Shown in pieces: positions 8,440 to 17,029 of a DNA stretch of 64,000 bases. Source of the DNA: Rhodoplanes serenus. GTDB lineage: Bacteria; Pseudomonadota; Alphaproteobacteria; Rhizobiales; Xanthobacteraceae. A program made the position numbers and the translations under genes. Location of the stretch: the NCBI GenBank assembly GCA_009720755.1, contig WNKV01000021.1:1-64000 (forward strand). Reading direction: 5' to 3'. The notes beneath the pieces were generated by a model. The model worked only from the letters and a program-made list of their open reading frames with translations. It had not been told where the DNA came from and searched no databases. Each line of letters starts with the position of its first letter. The first letter of the stretch is position 1.

Positions 8440-9471
8440 ATGATCATCGTGTACAGCCCCGACCACGCGCTCCAGGAGGGCCGCTCCGAGCTGCACGACG
8501 GCAAGATCGTCCCCTGCTTCGAGTCGCCGCGGCGGGCCGCTCTCGTGCTGGCCGGGATCGAGGCCGCCGGCCTCGGCCCGGTGGAGGCGCCGCAGCGGTT
8601 CGGTCTCGATCCGGTCCGGCGTGTGCATGACGACGACTATGTGGCGTTCCTCGAAACCGCCTGGGATGCCTGGGTGGCCGAGCACGGCGACCACGACGCG
8701 CTGCCCTTCACCTGGCTGGCGCCCGGCATGCGGCGCGTGCTGCCCGACCACATCGACGGCAAGCTCGGCTACTACGCCTTCGACGCCGGCACGCCGATCA
8801 CCGCCGGCACCTTCCGGGCGGCCGGGGTGGCCGCCGACGTGGCGCTCACCGGCGCCCACCGGCTCGCCGACGGCGCGCCCTGCGCCTTCGCGCTCGGCCG
8901 TCCGCCCGGCCACCATGCGGGGCGCGCCCACTACGGCGGCTACTGCTTCTTCAACAACGCCGCGATCGCCGCCCAGGCGCTGCGCGACCGCGGTGCCGCC
9001 CGGGTCGCCGTGCTCGATGTCGACTACCATCACGGCAACGGCACCCAGGAGATCTTCTACGACCGCGGTGATGTGCTGTTCGTGTCGCTGCATGCCGATC
9101 CGAAGCAGGAGTATCCGTATTTCCTCGGCTTCGCCGACGAGACCGGCAGCGGGGCCGGCGAGGGCGCCACCGCCAACTATCCGCTGCCGTTCGGGACCGG
9201 CTGGGACACCTATGCGGAGGCGCTCGACCACGCGCTCGGCCGCATCGCCGCCTTCGGGGCGGAGGCCGTCGTCGTCTCGCTCGGCGTCGACGCCTACAAG
9301 GGCGATCCGATCTCGCGCTTCCGGCTCGATACGCCCGACTTCGCGGCGCTCGGCCGCCGCCTCGCCGGTCTGCGCCGGCCGACCCTGTTGGTGATGGAAG
9401 GCGGCTACGCGGTCGAGGCGATCGGCCTGAACGTCGCGGCGGTGCTGCGGGGGTTCATGGACGCCGCGTGA
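8440..9471 (+). CDS. aphA: Acetylpolyamine amidohydrolase (class II HDAC-like Zn deacetylase)
   Basis: The 343-residue enzyme matches acetylpolyamine amidohydrolases (about 341 residues), which hydrolyse N-acetyl-putrescine, -cadaverine or -spermidine. The N-terminus (SPDH, SELHDGKIVPCFESPRRA) follows that branch rather than AcuC. Catalytic features are all present: RPPGHHAG (paired His), GGYCFFNNAAIAA, zinc ligands in DVDYHHGNGTQ (Asp and His) and GVDAYKGDP (second Asp), and MEGGYAVEAIG near the end (catalytic-region Gly-Gly-Tyr). It lies 132 bases after the transferase gene on the same strand and reads as the last member of the synthetase operon. It is the natural opposite of the upstream GNAT acetyltransferase. 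The physiological substrate in this context is unknown. Confidence 0.87.
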   Translation: MIIVYSPDHALQEGRSELHDGKIVPCFESPRRAALVLAGIEAAGLGPVEAPQRFGLDPVRRVHDDDYVAFLETAWDAWVAEHGDHDALPFTWLAPGMRRVLPDHIDGKLGYYAFDAGTPITAGTFRAAGVAADVALTGAHRLADGAPCAFALGRPPGHHAGRAHYGGYCFFNNAAIAAQALRDRGAARVAVLDVDYHHGNGTQEIFYDRGDVLFVSLHADPKQEYPYFLGFADETGSGAGEGATANYPLPFGTGWDTYAEALDHALGRIAAFGAEAVVVSLGVDAYKGDPISRFRLDTPDFAALGRRLAGLRRPTLLVMEGGYAVEAIGLNVAAVLRGFMDAA

Positions 9472-9698
9472 GGCGGGGCCGCCCGCGCGGCTCGCGCCAC
9501 ACCCTTGCCGGCCCGCACCGCGTCGTTGCGCCGCGTGCAGCGCCGCGGCCGCCATGCCGAACCGATCGCATTGGTGGTATGGTGTGGTCGCCACCGAGGT
9601 GGCGGCCGCTTCGCTCTCTTTCGCGTGAAGCGGCGCGAGGCTTGGTCGCCCGCCGAGGCGACGTGATCGATTGCATCTCTATTCGGGAGTTGATGACT

Positions 9699-10124
9699 AT
9701 GTCGATCTCCATGTTGTTCATCATCGTTGTGGTTGGGGCGGCTGCGGGCTGGATCGCCGATCGCTTCGCCACCGGCAAAGGTTTCGGTCTCTCCGGCGAC
9801 GCGATCGTCGGCATCGTCGGGGCGATCGCCGGCGTGCTGGCGGCCCGTCGGTTCGGTGTCGCCCTGATGCCGGGCATTGGTGGCACCGTCATCCACGCGG
9901 CGGCCGGCGCCATCGTGCTCCTGGCCATCGCCCGGGTGTCGCAGAGCGGTTTCGGCCGCGGCGCGTCGGCCGGCAAGCCCGTACCCACGCCGTCCACCAA
10001 GCCGGCGGCCGCCAAGCCAGCCGCAGCGAAGCCGGCGTTCCGGTCGGCTCTGCGCCAGGCCGCCGCGGCGGCCCCTGTGCCGGCCGTGCGGCCGGAGCGG
10101 CCGGAGCCGCGGCAGGGACGCTGA
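9699..10124 (+). CDS. GlsB/YeaQ/YmgE-family small membrane protein with Ala/Pro/Lys tail
   Basis: The 141-residue protein has membrane segments rich in Gly and Ala (SISMLFIIVVVGAAAGWIAD, then IVGIVGAIAGVLA, then IHAAAGAIVLLAIARV). This is the three-helix pattern of the transglycosylase-associated/GlsB stress membrane family. After about residue 90 there is a low-complexity tail with KPAAAKPAAAKPA-type repeats, which is not part of the family core. I chose ATG 9699 because GGGAG at 9685-9689 is 9 bases away; ATG 9693 is also in frame but too close. Function is unknown beyond a link to envelope stress in the family. Confidence 0.65.
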   Translation: MSISMLFIIVVVGAAAGWIADRFATGKGFGLSGDAIVGIVGAIAGVLAARRFGVALMPGIGGTVIHAAAGAIVLLAIARVSQSGFGRGASAGKPVPTPSTKPAAAKPAAAKPAFRSALRQAAAAAPVPAVRPERPEPRQGR

Positions 10125-10186
10125 GGCGCCGCTGTCCCTCGTGCGCTCCGCCTGGAGCGCTCTGGAGGCAGGCACGACCATCGAAC

Positions 10187-10262
10187 CACGCCGGCGCGAC
10201 CTCGCGTCACGCCGGCGGCCCCTCATGTCACGCCGGCGGCGCTTGATGTCACGCCGGCGGCG
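10187..10262. repeat. 21-bp tandem repeat, about 3.5 copies
   Basis: The core GTCACGCCGGCGG recurs at 10206, 10227 and 10248, exactly 21 bases apart, and a partial copy (CACGCCGGCG) lies at about 10187. The array sits in the gap between the GlsB-like gene and the convergent hydrolase gene. The unit contains the palindromic GCCGGC, so transcripts from either side could form stacked hairpins. I know of no function for it. Confidence 0.7.
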
Positions 10263-10277
10263 CCTCTGTGATCGCCG

Positions 10278-11270
10278 TCATGCTCGCCGGTTCGCCGTTG
10301 CGGATGAAGCGATGGCAGCTGGATCGGTGGCGGCTGGATCGGTGGCTAGCCCCGACGTCGATCCGCGCTTGTCCGCCGGCGGGCGGCTGCGCACGAAGGC
10401 ATCGACATCCGCCAGCACCGGCGCCAAGCCCCGGAACGGACGCACGAACGCGCCGATCAGCCCGACATGCCCGGGGCGCGGGTAGACGGTCGCACGGACG
10501 TCGCCGCCGGCCGCCCGCAGGCGCGCCGCGAAGCGGGCCGTGTTGCCCGGATGGACGGTGCGATCGCGGGCGCCCGTCAGCAGCAGGGCCGGCGGCTCGC
10601 CGCCGCGGACGTGATTGATCGGATAGGTCTCGGGCCGGTGGGGCCCGCCGAAGATCTCGACGAGGACGGGATCGCGGAGCGGACCGAAGTCGTACGGGCC
10701 GGCGAGGCCGACCAACCCGGTGAGGTCATGCTCCGGCCGAAGGCCGACGGCGGCGAGCCAGCGCCGCTCGGTCGCCAGCATGGCGGCGATATGGGCGCCG
10801 GCCGAATGCCCCATCAGCACCAGGCGGCGCGGGTCGGCGCCGAAGCGCCGCGCCTGCGCGGCCGCCCACGCCACCGCGGCGGCGCCGTCCTCCAGGAACT
10901 CGGGAAAGCGCGCCTGCGGGTGAACGCGATAGTCCGGCACCACCACCACATGGCCGCGCCGCGCCAGCGGAGCCGCGACGAAGCGATAGATCTCCTTGGC
11001 GCCGCTCTGCCAGCTACCGCCGTAGAAGAAGACCACCACGGCGGCGCCCGCCGCCCGCGGCGGCGCGTAGACATCGAGGGTGCCACGCGGGCCGTCGCCG
11101 TAGCGCAGCTCCTGCACGGCCGAGAAGCCACCGAATCCGGTGAGCAGGTTGGCGGCACCGGCCGGCGACCAGCCGAGGCCGCGCCGGGCCATCCACGAGG
11201 GAGGGTCCGCCGACGCGGCCCGCCGCGACAGCGGCTCGACAGCATCGGCGGTCGCATCGGCATCGGTCAT
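10278..11270 (-). CDS. Alpha/beta hydrolase (carboxylesterase, hormone-sensitive-lipase-like fold)
   Basis: The 330-residue protein has the esterase features in order: an oxyanion-hole segment VVFFYGGSWQSG, the nucleophile elbow GHSAGAH, the acid in GARDRTVHPGN and the histidine in YPRPGHVGL. It has no signal peptide and no lid domain. The best match by pattern is BD-FAE-type esterases and kynurenine-formamidase-like hydrolases, but the substrate is not readable. Start ATG at 11270. The last about 25 residues repeat DPAATDPAAIA and look like a dispensable tail. The DUF2865 gene lies upstream on the same strand with a 68-base gap, so the two may be cotranscribed. Confidence 0.82.
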   Translation of the reverse strand: MTDADATADAVEPLSRRAASADPPSWMARRGLGWSPAGAANLLTGFGGFSAVQELRYGDGPRGTLDVYAPPRAAGAAVVVFFYGGSWQSGAKEIYRFVAAPLARRGHVVVVPDYRVHPQARFPEFLEDGAAAVAWAAAQARRFGADPRRLVLMGHSAGAHIAAMLATERRWLAAVGLRPEHDLTGLVGLAGPYDFGPLRDPVLVEIFGGPHRPETYPINHVRGGEPPALLLTGARDRTVHPGNTARFAARLRAAGGDVRATVYPRPGHVGLIGAFVRPFRGLAPVLADVDAFVRSRPPADKRGSTSGLATDPAATDPAAIASSATANRRA

Positions 11271-11338
11271 GCCGGAACTACGCGGTACGGCGGCGGCTGG
11301 ATCAAGGGGGCCGGCCGCAGACCCGGGCGGCGCCCCGC

Positions 11339-12367
11339 TCAGGGCGGGCCACCCCGGCCGACCGTCATGGCCGGCACGATCTCGACGGCGGGCGGCACCT
11401 GCGCGGCGTCCACGGCCGGCCCGGCCGCGCCCGGGCTTTCGTCGCGGATGCTGCGCTGTTCCGCACGCGCCGGCTCGGCGGCCAGCCGGCGCTCGGCCCG
11501 GCGGGCCTCTCGCTCGGCTCGTCTCGCCTCCCGCCTCGCCTCCCGCTCGGCCCGGCGCGCGGCGCGCCGCTCGGCCCGGCTGTCGGAGCGGGTTTCCTCC
11601 ACGCGGCTCGCGGCGCTGCGGTCGGAGCCGGCGCCGATGCGGGCCAGGCGGGCAGGGGCGTTCGCATAGGCGCGGTCGATCTCGCTCAGATAGGCCGTCA
11701 ACCCGGCCGGCAGCCGCCGCGCCTGTCGATAGGGCGTGAAATCCCGGACATCGTGAGGCGGACGGCCGCGGCCGGTGAAGACGTGGACCCCGGCCTCGGT
11801 CACCACGATGTCGCCACGCACCAGCGTCGGGTCGCGGCGGAGCTGCGCCAGTCCGCCGGCCGGTCGTGCCCCGCAGCCGCAGGCGGGCGCGCTGGCGCTG
11901 CGATAGGCGAACGCGGTGGCCAGCGCGCTGTAGCGGCGGCCGCCGTCGGTGGTCGCCTCGCCGATCCCGTCGGGGCCGTCGTCGCCGCCGCGATAGATCG
12001 CCGTCTGGGTGCCCGGACACAGGCTCTCGCAGGCGCGCCGCGCCTCGGTGGTGCCGAGGGCGCTGTCGAGCGGCACATAGAAGCCGTCGCAGGTGCGCAC
12101 GCAATAGGCCCGGCCGCCGCCGGAGGCGCGGCTGCTCGACCGCCGGCCCTGGCTGCCGTCGCGGCGCGGCGTGACCGTGATGGCGGTGGGCGGCGCCCCC
12201 CAGGGATCGACCTGCGGCGGGGCGGGCGGCACGGCGCCGGGCATCGCAGGCGCCCGGCGCGCCCATTCGTCACGCCAGAAGTCGAGGGCGTCGTGGGCGC
12301 TCGGCGCCGTGACGGCGAGGCCGACGACCGACATGACGCCGAGAGCCAGGACGATGCGGACCAGCAT
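11339..12367 (-). CDS. DUF2865 domain secreted/periplasmic protein
   Basis: The 342-residue protein from ATG 12367 begins with an uncleaved or cleaved hydrophobic signal (MLVRIVLALGVMSVVGLAV). The central DUF2865 module has YCVRTCDGFYVPL, a second cysteine pair around CESLCPG, a closing CGC, then RDPTLVRGDIVVT. The paired cysteines suggest an oxidising (periplasmic) location. The C-terminal ~100 residues form a highly charged Arg/Glu/Ala stretch (RRAERE-type repeats), likely helical, followed by a Pro/Ala end. The family is restricted mainly to Hyphomicrobiales and has no known function. A GAGG lies 6 bases upstream of 12367; the in-frame ATG at 12442 would put 25 residues before the signal and is less likely. 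Confidence 0.72.
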   Translation of the reverse strand: MLVRIVLALGVMSVVGLAVTAPSAHDALDFWRDEWARRAPAMPGAVPPAPPQVDPWGAPPTAITVTPRRDGSQGRRSSSRASGGGRAYCVRTCDGFYVPLDSALGTTEARRACESLCPGTQTAIYRGGDDGPDGIGEATTDGGRRYSALATAFAYRSASAPACGCGARPAGGLAQLRRDPTLVRGDIVVTEAGVHVFTGRGRPPHDVRDFTPYRQARRLPAGLTAYLSEIDRAYANAPARLARIGAGSDRSAASRVEETRSDSRAERRAARRAEREARREARRAEREARRAERRLAAEPARAEQRSIRDESPGAAGPAVDAAQVPPAVEIVPAMTVGRGGPP

Positions 12368-12591
12368 GGGCGACCTCGGGGCGCGCGGGGGAACGGGGAG
12401 GGAGACCGGGACGGCATCGCGCCGTCGTTGCGGCAACCGCATGACGTCGAGCTGGTTCCCTGGTGGTGCCTCGGGGGCCGTCGCTCGCGGTCACCGCCGC
12501 CGGAACGGCGGCCGACTCCGACGGTTGATCCACGGGCGAGGCACACCCGGACCAGCCCGCTTCACCACAGCCACGATCACTGGAGACTGCC

Positions 12592-13089
12592 ATGACGCCG
12601 CAAACCGCCCGCGACCTGTTCGTCACCGGACTGCGCAACGCCCACGCGATGGAACGCCAGGCCGAGGAGCTGATGGAGCGCCAGATCGAGCGCACCACTG
12701 ACTATCCCGAGGTGCAGGCGCGTCTGCGTCAGCATCTCGACGAGACCCGCCGGCAGATCGACCGCCTCGATCGTTGCCTGGAGGCGTGCGACGCCTCGGC
12801 CTCGACCCTCAAGGATGCGACGCTCTCCTTCATGGGCAACATGGCCGCCCTGGGGCACGCCATGGCGGGCGACGAGATCCTGAAGAACACCTTCGCCAAC
12901 AACGCCTTCGAGCACTACGAGATCGCCGCCTACAAGTCGCTGATCACGTTGTCCGAGCGCGCCGGCGTCGATGCGGCGGCGCTGCTGCGCCAGTCGTTGA
13001 AGGAGGAAGAGGACATGGCGGCGTGGATCGACGCTCATGTGAGCAACGTGACGCTCGCCTATCTGGCGCGCGAGTCGACCGCGGCGTGA
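12592..13089 (+). CDS. DUF892 / YciE-YciF ferritin-like protein
   Basis: The 165-residue all-helical protein matches the DUF892 (YciF) family of ferritin-like stress proteins. It begins TARDLFVTGLRNAHAMERQ and carries the helix-spaced acidic and His residues expected of a di-iron four-helix bundle (ERQAEELMER, HLDETRRQIDRLD, FEHYEIAAYKSL, KEEEDMAAWID). Members are induced by stress in several bacteria, and the biochemical role is unsettled. A convergent second ferritin-like gene lies at 13250-14125, with only a shared stem-loop repeat between them. Confidence 0.85.
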   Translation: MTPQTARDLFVTGLRNAHAMERQAEELMERQIERTTDYPEVQARLRQHLDETRRQIDRLDRCLEACDASASTLKDATLSFMGNMAALGHAMAGDEILKNTFANNAFEHYEIAAYKSLITLSERAGVDAAALLRQSLKEEEDMAAWIDAHVSNVTLAYLARESTAA

Positions 13090-13180
13090 CGGTCCGCCGG
13101 TCGTGCGGCGCGGGCGCGTGCCGCACGATCGCGCCGGGGCCGAACCGCGCGAGGACGCCTGCCGCGCGGCCCGGGCCGCG

Positions 13181-13246
13181 GTCGAAAATGCGATCACGCA
13201 GGGATGTTTAGCGCGGAGCCCGATCCCGTTGGATCGGGCTCCGCTC
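13181..13246. repeat. Dispersed intergenic repeat with a 14-bp stem-loop (copy 1)
   Basis: The segment begins GTCGAAAATGCGATCA and ends in a perfect hairpin: 13213-13226 pairs with 13231-13244 around the loop CGTT. A 66-base relative with the same layout lies at 58871-58936, where base changes in the stem are mostly compensated. It sits between two convergent genes and can act as a bidirectional terminator. The leading part belongs to an extragenic repeat widespread in Hyphomicrobiales. Confidence 0.78.
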
Positions 13247-13249
13247 CCG

Positions 13250-14125
13250 TCAGGCGGGCTCGCGACCTTGCAGGATCGCGAGGCGCGCCACGGCGGCGCC
13301 TGCGAGGTCCTGCAAGACACCGAGGACCGCCTCGTCGCGTGCCTGCTCGGCGGCGGCCAGATAGGTCTCGACCAGGAACTCGGCCGTCGCGATCAGGTCG
13401 TCGGCATCGGTCGCGGCCGGGCCGAGCGGTACCACCGCGAGCGGCAGGTCGCCGTGATCGGCCGCGAGTGCTTCGAGCCGATGCGCCGCGTCGGGCCGTG
13501 GCCCGACGACGCGATCGACGGCGAGCCGCAGTGCCGGATCGGCCGCCGCGGCGAGCTGCGCCGCCAGCTTCCGCTCCCGGGCGGCGAGATCGGCCAAGCC
13601 GATCACGAGCGGTCGACCATGCTCTCCACGCTCGGCATGAAAGGCGCGTCGCCGCTCGTGACGCAGCAGCGAGACATGCTCGAGCTCCTCGTGGGCCATC
13701 CGCTCGGCGGCGTCGCGCACCTCGCGGGCGGGGGCCTGGGCGGCCACATAGGCCCAGAACGCGAAGGCGCGTTCCTCCTGACGCACCGCCGCGGCCAGCG
13801 CCGCATAAGGCGTGATCAGACGCGAGCGCGCCGCCTCGGCGGCCGGCGCGTCGAAGATGTCGGGCAGCGGCCATGGCGGCTCGGCGTTCATGGCGGTGTC
13901 GCCGAGATCGCTGCGCCGCCAGGCTCCGATCTCGGCGACATGGCCGCGCTCGATGTCGGCGAGGCGCTCGAACACCCGCGCGAGCTCGCGGTCGTCGCGG
14001 GCGTGCATGGCGGAGGCCATCGCCGCATAATAGGCGACAGCGTCCCGCTCCATGGCGTCCGCGACGGCGAACAGCTCCGCCAGCGAGCGGAGCGGTGCAG
14101 GTGGGATCGCCTCGACGCGGGTCAT
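13250..14125 (-). CDS. Ferritin-like/rubrerythrin-type di-iron protein, duplicated helical domain
   Basis: The 291-residue helical protein has ferritin-type iron-ligand signatures: MERDAVAYYAAMA and IERGH in the N-terminal part (about residues 25-65), then EERAFAFWAYVA and HEELEHVSLLRHER (about 118-155). A divergent C-terminal helical region (about 200-290) includes LVETYLAAAEQARDE. No rubredoxin-type CxxC is visible, so it is not a full rubrerythrin. It may act in iron or peroxide handling. The gene is divergent from nosR across a 515-base gap that holds an NnrR/FNR-type site 146 bases from this start, so regulation by oxygen or NO is possible. It converges on the DUF892 gene. Confidence 0.7.
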   Translation of the reverse strand: MTRVEAIPPAPLRSLAELFAVADAMERDAVAYYAAMASAMHARDDRELARVFERLADIERGHVAEIGAWRRSDLGDTAMNAEPPWPLPDIFDAPAAEAARSRLITPYAALAAAVRQEERAFAFWAYVAAQAPAREVRDAAERMAHEELEHVSLLRHERRRAFHAERGEHGRPLVIGLADLAARERKLAAQLAAAADPALRLAVDRVVGPRPDAAHRLEALAADHGDLPLAVVPLGPAATDADDLIATAEFLVETYLAAAEQARDEAVLGVLQDLAGAAVARLAILQGREPA

Positions 14126-14640
14126 GCGTGGTCTCCGGTTTCGGACCGCGGCACGGCGACGGCGGCACTCCGTTCGCTGCGACGCCGAGGTTCATGCCTT
14201 AGCATAGGTCGCCAGCCTACGTTGCCGCGCCGGCGGTGCGGCTGCACCTAGACACCGTTCGTGCGCTTGTTTGCGCTCGCGCAACGAGACCCGCGCGGGC
14301 CACCGCCATGGTCAGGCCACCCACCGAAGTCGTTCCGGACGAACAGGAGCCCGCCCGTTCCGATGCATGTCTCGATCCCGCTAGCGCGCAGTATCTCCGG
14401 TACTGTCGTGCCGTCTGCACGCGAGCGATCATCACGAGTTTGGGACGATCGTTCTCGGACGGTATGTACCTGCCGGAATCTCGCGCGTGTCGGGTGCGGA
14501 CAACCGTGACTCCGTTGACAGCGGAGTATCCTGATTGTCGAGTGGCCGACACCGACTCGTCGGACATCGTGCACCGGAGCATCCGGTACTGTCGCGGCCG
14601 CGGGCGCGTCGATCGCACCGCACTTCAACATCTGAGCAGG
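14126..14640. other. Regulatory gap between ferritin-like gene and nosR; long nosR leader
   Basis: The 515 bases hold no supported gene, though the nosR frame stays open back to 14236. The only clear element is the palindrome at 14271-14284. The motif TCCGGTACTGTCG occurs twice, near 14396 and 14583. A site 40 bases upstream of transcription would put the nosR leader at roughly 300 bases. The ATG at 14641 has only a weak GAG ribosome site, so an upstream start in this gap cannot be ruled out. Confidence 0.5.
14271..14284. promoter_or_regulatory. NnrR/FNR-family binding site upstream of nosR
   Basis: TTGCGCTCGCGCAA is a perfect inverted repeat of the form TTGCG-N4-CGCAA. This matches the NnrR-type box known upstream of denitrification genes in alphaproteobacteria, where NnrR (CRP/FNR family) activates in response to NO. 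It lies 357 bases before the nosR ATG and 146 bases from the divergent ferritin-like start. Function is inferred from sequence and context. Confidence 0.7.
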
Positions 14641-16992
14641 ATGCCTGATTTCGTTCGCTTCCGATCGTTCGGTCACCGTGTTCTTGGTCTCGTCGTTGTG
14701 GTCCTCGTCGCCATGTCGTTCGTGGTGGCGTCCATCGACGAAGCCGCGGCGGCTGGGCCGCCGTCGCGTATCACCGAGTTTCTCGCCAAGGTAACACCGC
14801 AGCAGCTCGTGCCTGACGCCGATCGATTCGGCGCGCCGATCGGCGAACCGCCGATCGTGCCGGCCTATGCGGGCGATCGGATGGTCGGCCACGTCTATCT
14901 GAATTCCGACTTCAGCAGCTCGATCGGCTATTCGGGCAAGCCCATCGACATGCTGGTCGGTCTCGATCGTGACGCCGTGGTGACAGGGCTCGCGCTGGTG
15001 GAGCACAAGGAGCCGATCGTGCTGATCGGCGTGCCGGAGAAGAAGGTCGTCGAGGCCGTCAACAAGCTGATCGGCACCAAGGTCGGTCTGATCGCCGGCG
15101 GGAAGGCGAAGGCACCCCAGCCCGACATCGTCAGTGGCGCGACCGTCACGGTGCTGGTGATGGCCGACAGCGTCGTCCGCTCGGCCGTCAAGCTGGTCCG
15201 CAGCGGCCGGCTCGGCGCTACGCCGGCCGCGACCGCGGCAGCCCAGCAGGCACCCGAGATCCGCACCATCGATGCCGATCGCAAGGAGGTGCGCGACTGG
15301 GACAGCCTGGTGGGGGACGGCTCCGTGCGCCGCCTCCATGTTTCGGTCGGCGACATCAACGCCGCCTTCGTGCGAACCGGCAACACCGGCGCCGCCGCCA
15401 ACCCGGAGCCGGGTGCCGCGGACGAGACCTTTATCGATCTCTATGCCGCGCTGGTGAGCGTGCCGACCATCGGGACGAGCCTGCTCGGTGAGGCCGGATG
15501 GGCGCAGCTCCAGCGCCGGCTCGCACCCGGCCAGCACGCGCTGCTGATCGCCGGTGACGGGATATATTCGTTCAAGGGCTCCGGCTATGTGCGGGGCGGC
15601 GTGTTCGACCGCATCCAGATCGTCCAGGACGGAGCCTCGGCGCGATTCCGTGATCGCAACCACGAGCGCATCGGTGCCATCGAGGCGGCCGGCGCACCGG
15701 AGCTGCGGGAGATCGGGGTCTTCGTCGTGCCGGCCGACATGGATTTCGATCCGACCGAGCCATGGCAGCTCCAGCTCCTGGTGCAGCGGGAGATCGGCGC
15801 GCGCGACAAGGCGTTTCTCTCTCTCGATCTCGGCTACACGCTGCCCGACACCTATGTGCGACGCGAGCGGGCCGCCGCGCCGCCGCCCACAGCGGCCGCG
15901 ACATCGGCCCCGCCGCAGGCGTCCGGCACGCCTGCACAGCGCACCACGGCACCCGACGCTGTGGCGCCGGCCGCGACCGAAGTCGACCCGGCCGATCACG
16001 ACGAGCCCTTCTGGAAAAAGATGTGGCAGCGCGACATGGCATCCACCGCCATCACGCTCGCCGCCCTGCTGGTGCTCACCGGCATCTTCTTCTTCCAGAA
16101 CGCGCTGGTGCGCCGGCCGGTGGTCTACACCTGGGTGCGTCGCGCCTTCCTGCTGTTCACCCTGGTCTGGCTCGGTTGGTATGCCAACGCCCAGCTCTCG
16201 GTGGTCAATATTCTGACGTTCACCAACGCGCTGATGACCGGCTTCTCGTGGGAGTACTTCCTCACGGCGCCGCTGATCTTCATTCTGTGGTCGGCCGTGG
16301 CGGCGTCGCTGCTGTTCTGGGGACGCGGACCGTTCTGTGGCTGGCTGTGCCCGTTCGGCGCTCTCCAGGAGCTGACCAACACGGTCGCGAAGTGGCTGCG
16401 CATTCCTCAGATCCGCGTCCCATGGGGCCTGCACGAGCGGCTGTGGCCGATCAAGTACATCATCTTCCTCGGCCTGTTCGGCGTGTCGCTGCATTCGGTG
16501 GCGCTGGCCGAGAAGCTGGCCGAGGTGGAGCCGTTCAAGACCGCCATCGTGCTCAAGTTCGTGCGCGACTGGCCGTTCGTGCTCTTTGCCGTGGCGCTTC
16601 TGGTGGCCGGGCTGTTCGTGGAGCGGTTCTTCTGCCGCTATCTGTGCCCGCTCGGCGCTGCGCTGGCGATTCCGGGGCGGCTGCGCACCTTCGAATGGCT
16701 GCGCCGGTGGCCCGAATGCGGCTCGCCGTGCCACCGCTGCGCGGTCGAGTGCCCGGTGCAGTCGATTCATCCGGAAGGACATATCAACGTCAACGAGTGC
16801 ATCTACTGCATGCACTGTCAGGAACTCTATTTCGACGACCAGCGCTGCCCGCACATGATCCAGGTGCGGCTGAAGCGCGAGCGGCGCGAGGCGCTGACCT
16901 CGCCGTCCATGCGGGGCGGCAAGGGACCGACCCCGCCGGTGATCACGGCCGGCGGCCGCACCGTTCCGGTGCCGGCCTCGACCGCAGACTGA
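14641..16992 (+). CDS. nosR: NosR, membrane flavo-iron-sulfur protein for N2O reductase
   Basis: The 783-residue protein supports expression and electron supply of nitrous oxide reductase. It has an N-terminal signal-anchor ([17 protein letters not shown]), a periplasmic FMN-binding domain with SGAT where Thr168 is the expected covalent flavin site, several membrane helices from about residue 470, and the two conserved CxxxCP motifs (FCGWLCP at 566-571 and FCRYLCP at 665-670). Polyferredoxin cysteines near the C-terminus ([13 protein letters not shown], then CIYCMHC) bind two 4Fe-4S clusters. Length is normal for NosR. It opens the nos operon, with nosZ 37 bases downstream. The start at 14641 is the first ATG before the signal-anchor; its ribosome site is weak. 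Confidence 0.95.
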   Translation: MPDFVRFRSFGHRVLGLVVVVLVAMSFVVASIDEAAAAGPPSRITEFLAKVTPQQLVPDADRFGAPIGEPPIVPAYAGDRMVGHVYLNSDFSSSIGYSGKPIDMLVGLDRDAVVTGLALVEHKEPIVLIGVPEKKVVEAVNKLIGTKVGLIAGGKAKAPQPDIVSGATVTVLVMADSVVRSAVKLVRSGRLGATPAATAAAQQAPEIRTIDADRKEVRDWDSLVGDGSVRRLHVSVGDINAAFVRTGNTGAAANPEPGAADETFIDLYAALVSVPTIGTSLLGEAGWAQLQRRLAPGQHALLIAGDGIYSFKGSGYVRGGVFDRIQIVQDGASARFRDRNHERIGAIEAAGAPELREIGVFVVPADMDFDPTEPWQLQLLVQREIGARDKAFLSLDLGYTLPDTYVRRERAAAPPPTAAATSAPPQASGTPAQRTTAPDAVAPAATEVDPADHDEPFWKKMWQRDMASTAITLAALLVLTGIFFFQNALVRRPVVYTWVRRAFLLFTLVWLGWYANAQLSVVNILTFTNALMTGFSWEYFLTAPLIFILWSAVAASLLFWGRGPFCGWLCPFGALQELTNTVAKWLRIPQIRVPWGLHERLWPIKYIIFLGLFGVSLHSVALAEKLAEVEPFKTAIVLKFVRDWPFVLFAVALLVAGLFVERFFCRYLCPLGAALAIPGRLRTFEWLRRWPECGSPCHRCAVECPVQSIHPEGHINVNECIYCMHCQELYFDDQRCPHMIQVRLKRERREALTSPSMRGGKGPTPPVITAGGRTVPVPASTAD

Positions 16993-17029
16993 CATTTGCC
17001 CACGCCATCGTCGTATCGGAGGAGACGCC

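Noticed and set aside
10278..12266. One 662-residue protein covering the hydrolase and more
   Set aside because: The upper part is a shadow of the DUF2865 gene. The hydrolase starts at ATG 11270.
14515..14520. TTGACA as -35 element for nosR
   Set aside because: No matching -10 element at 16-18 bases; the FNR-type palindrome is better supported.
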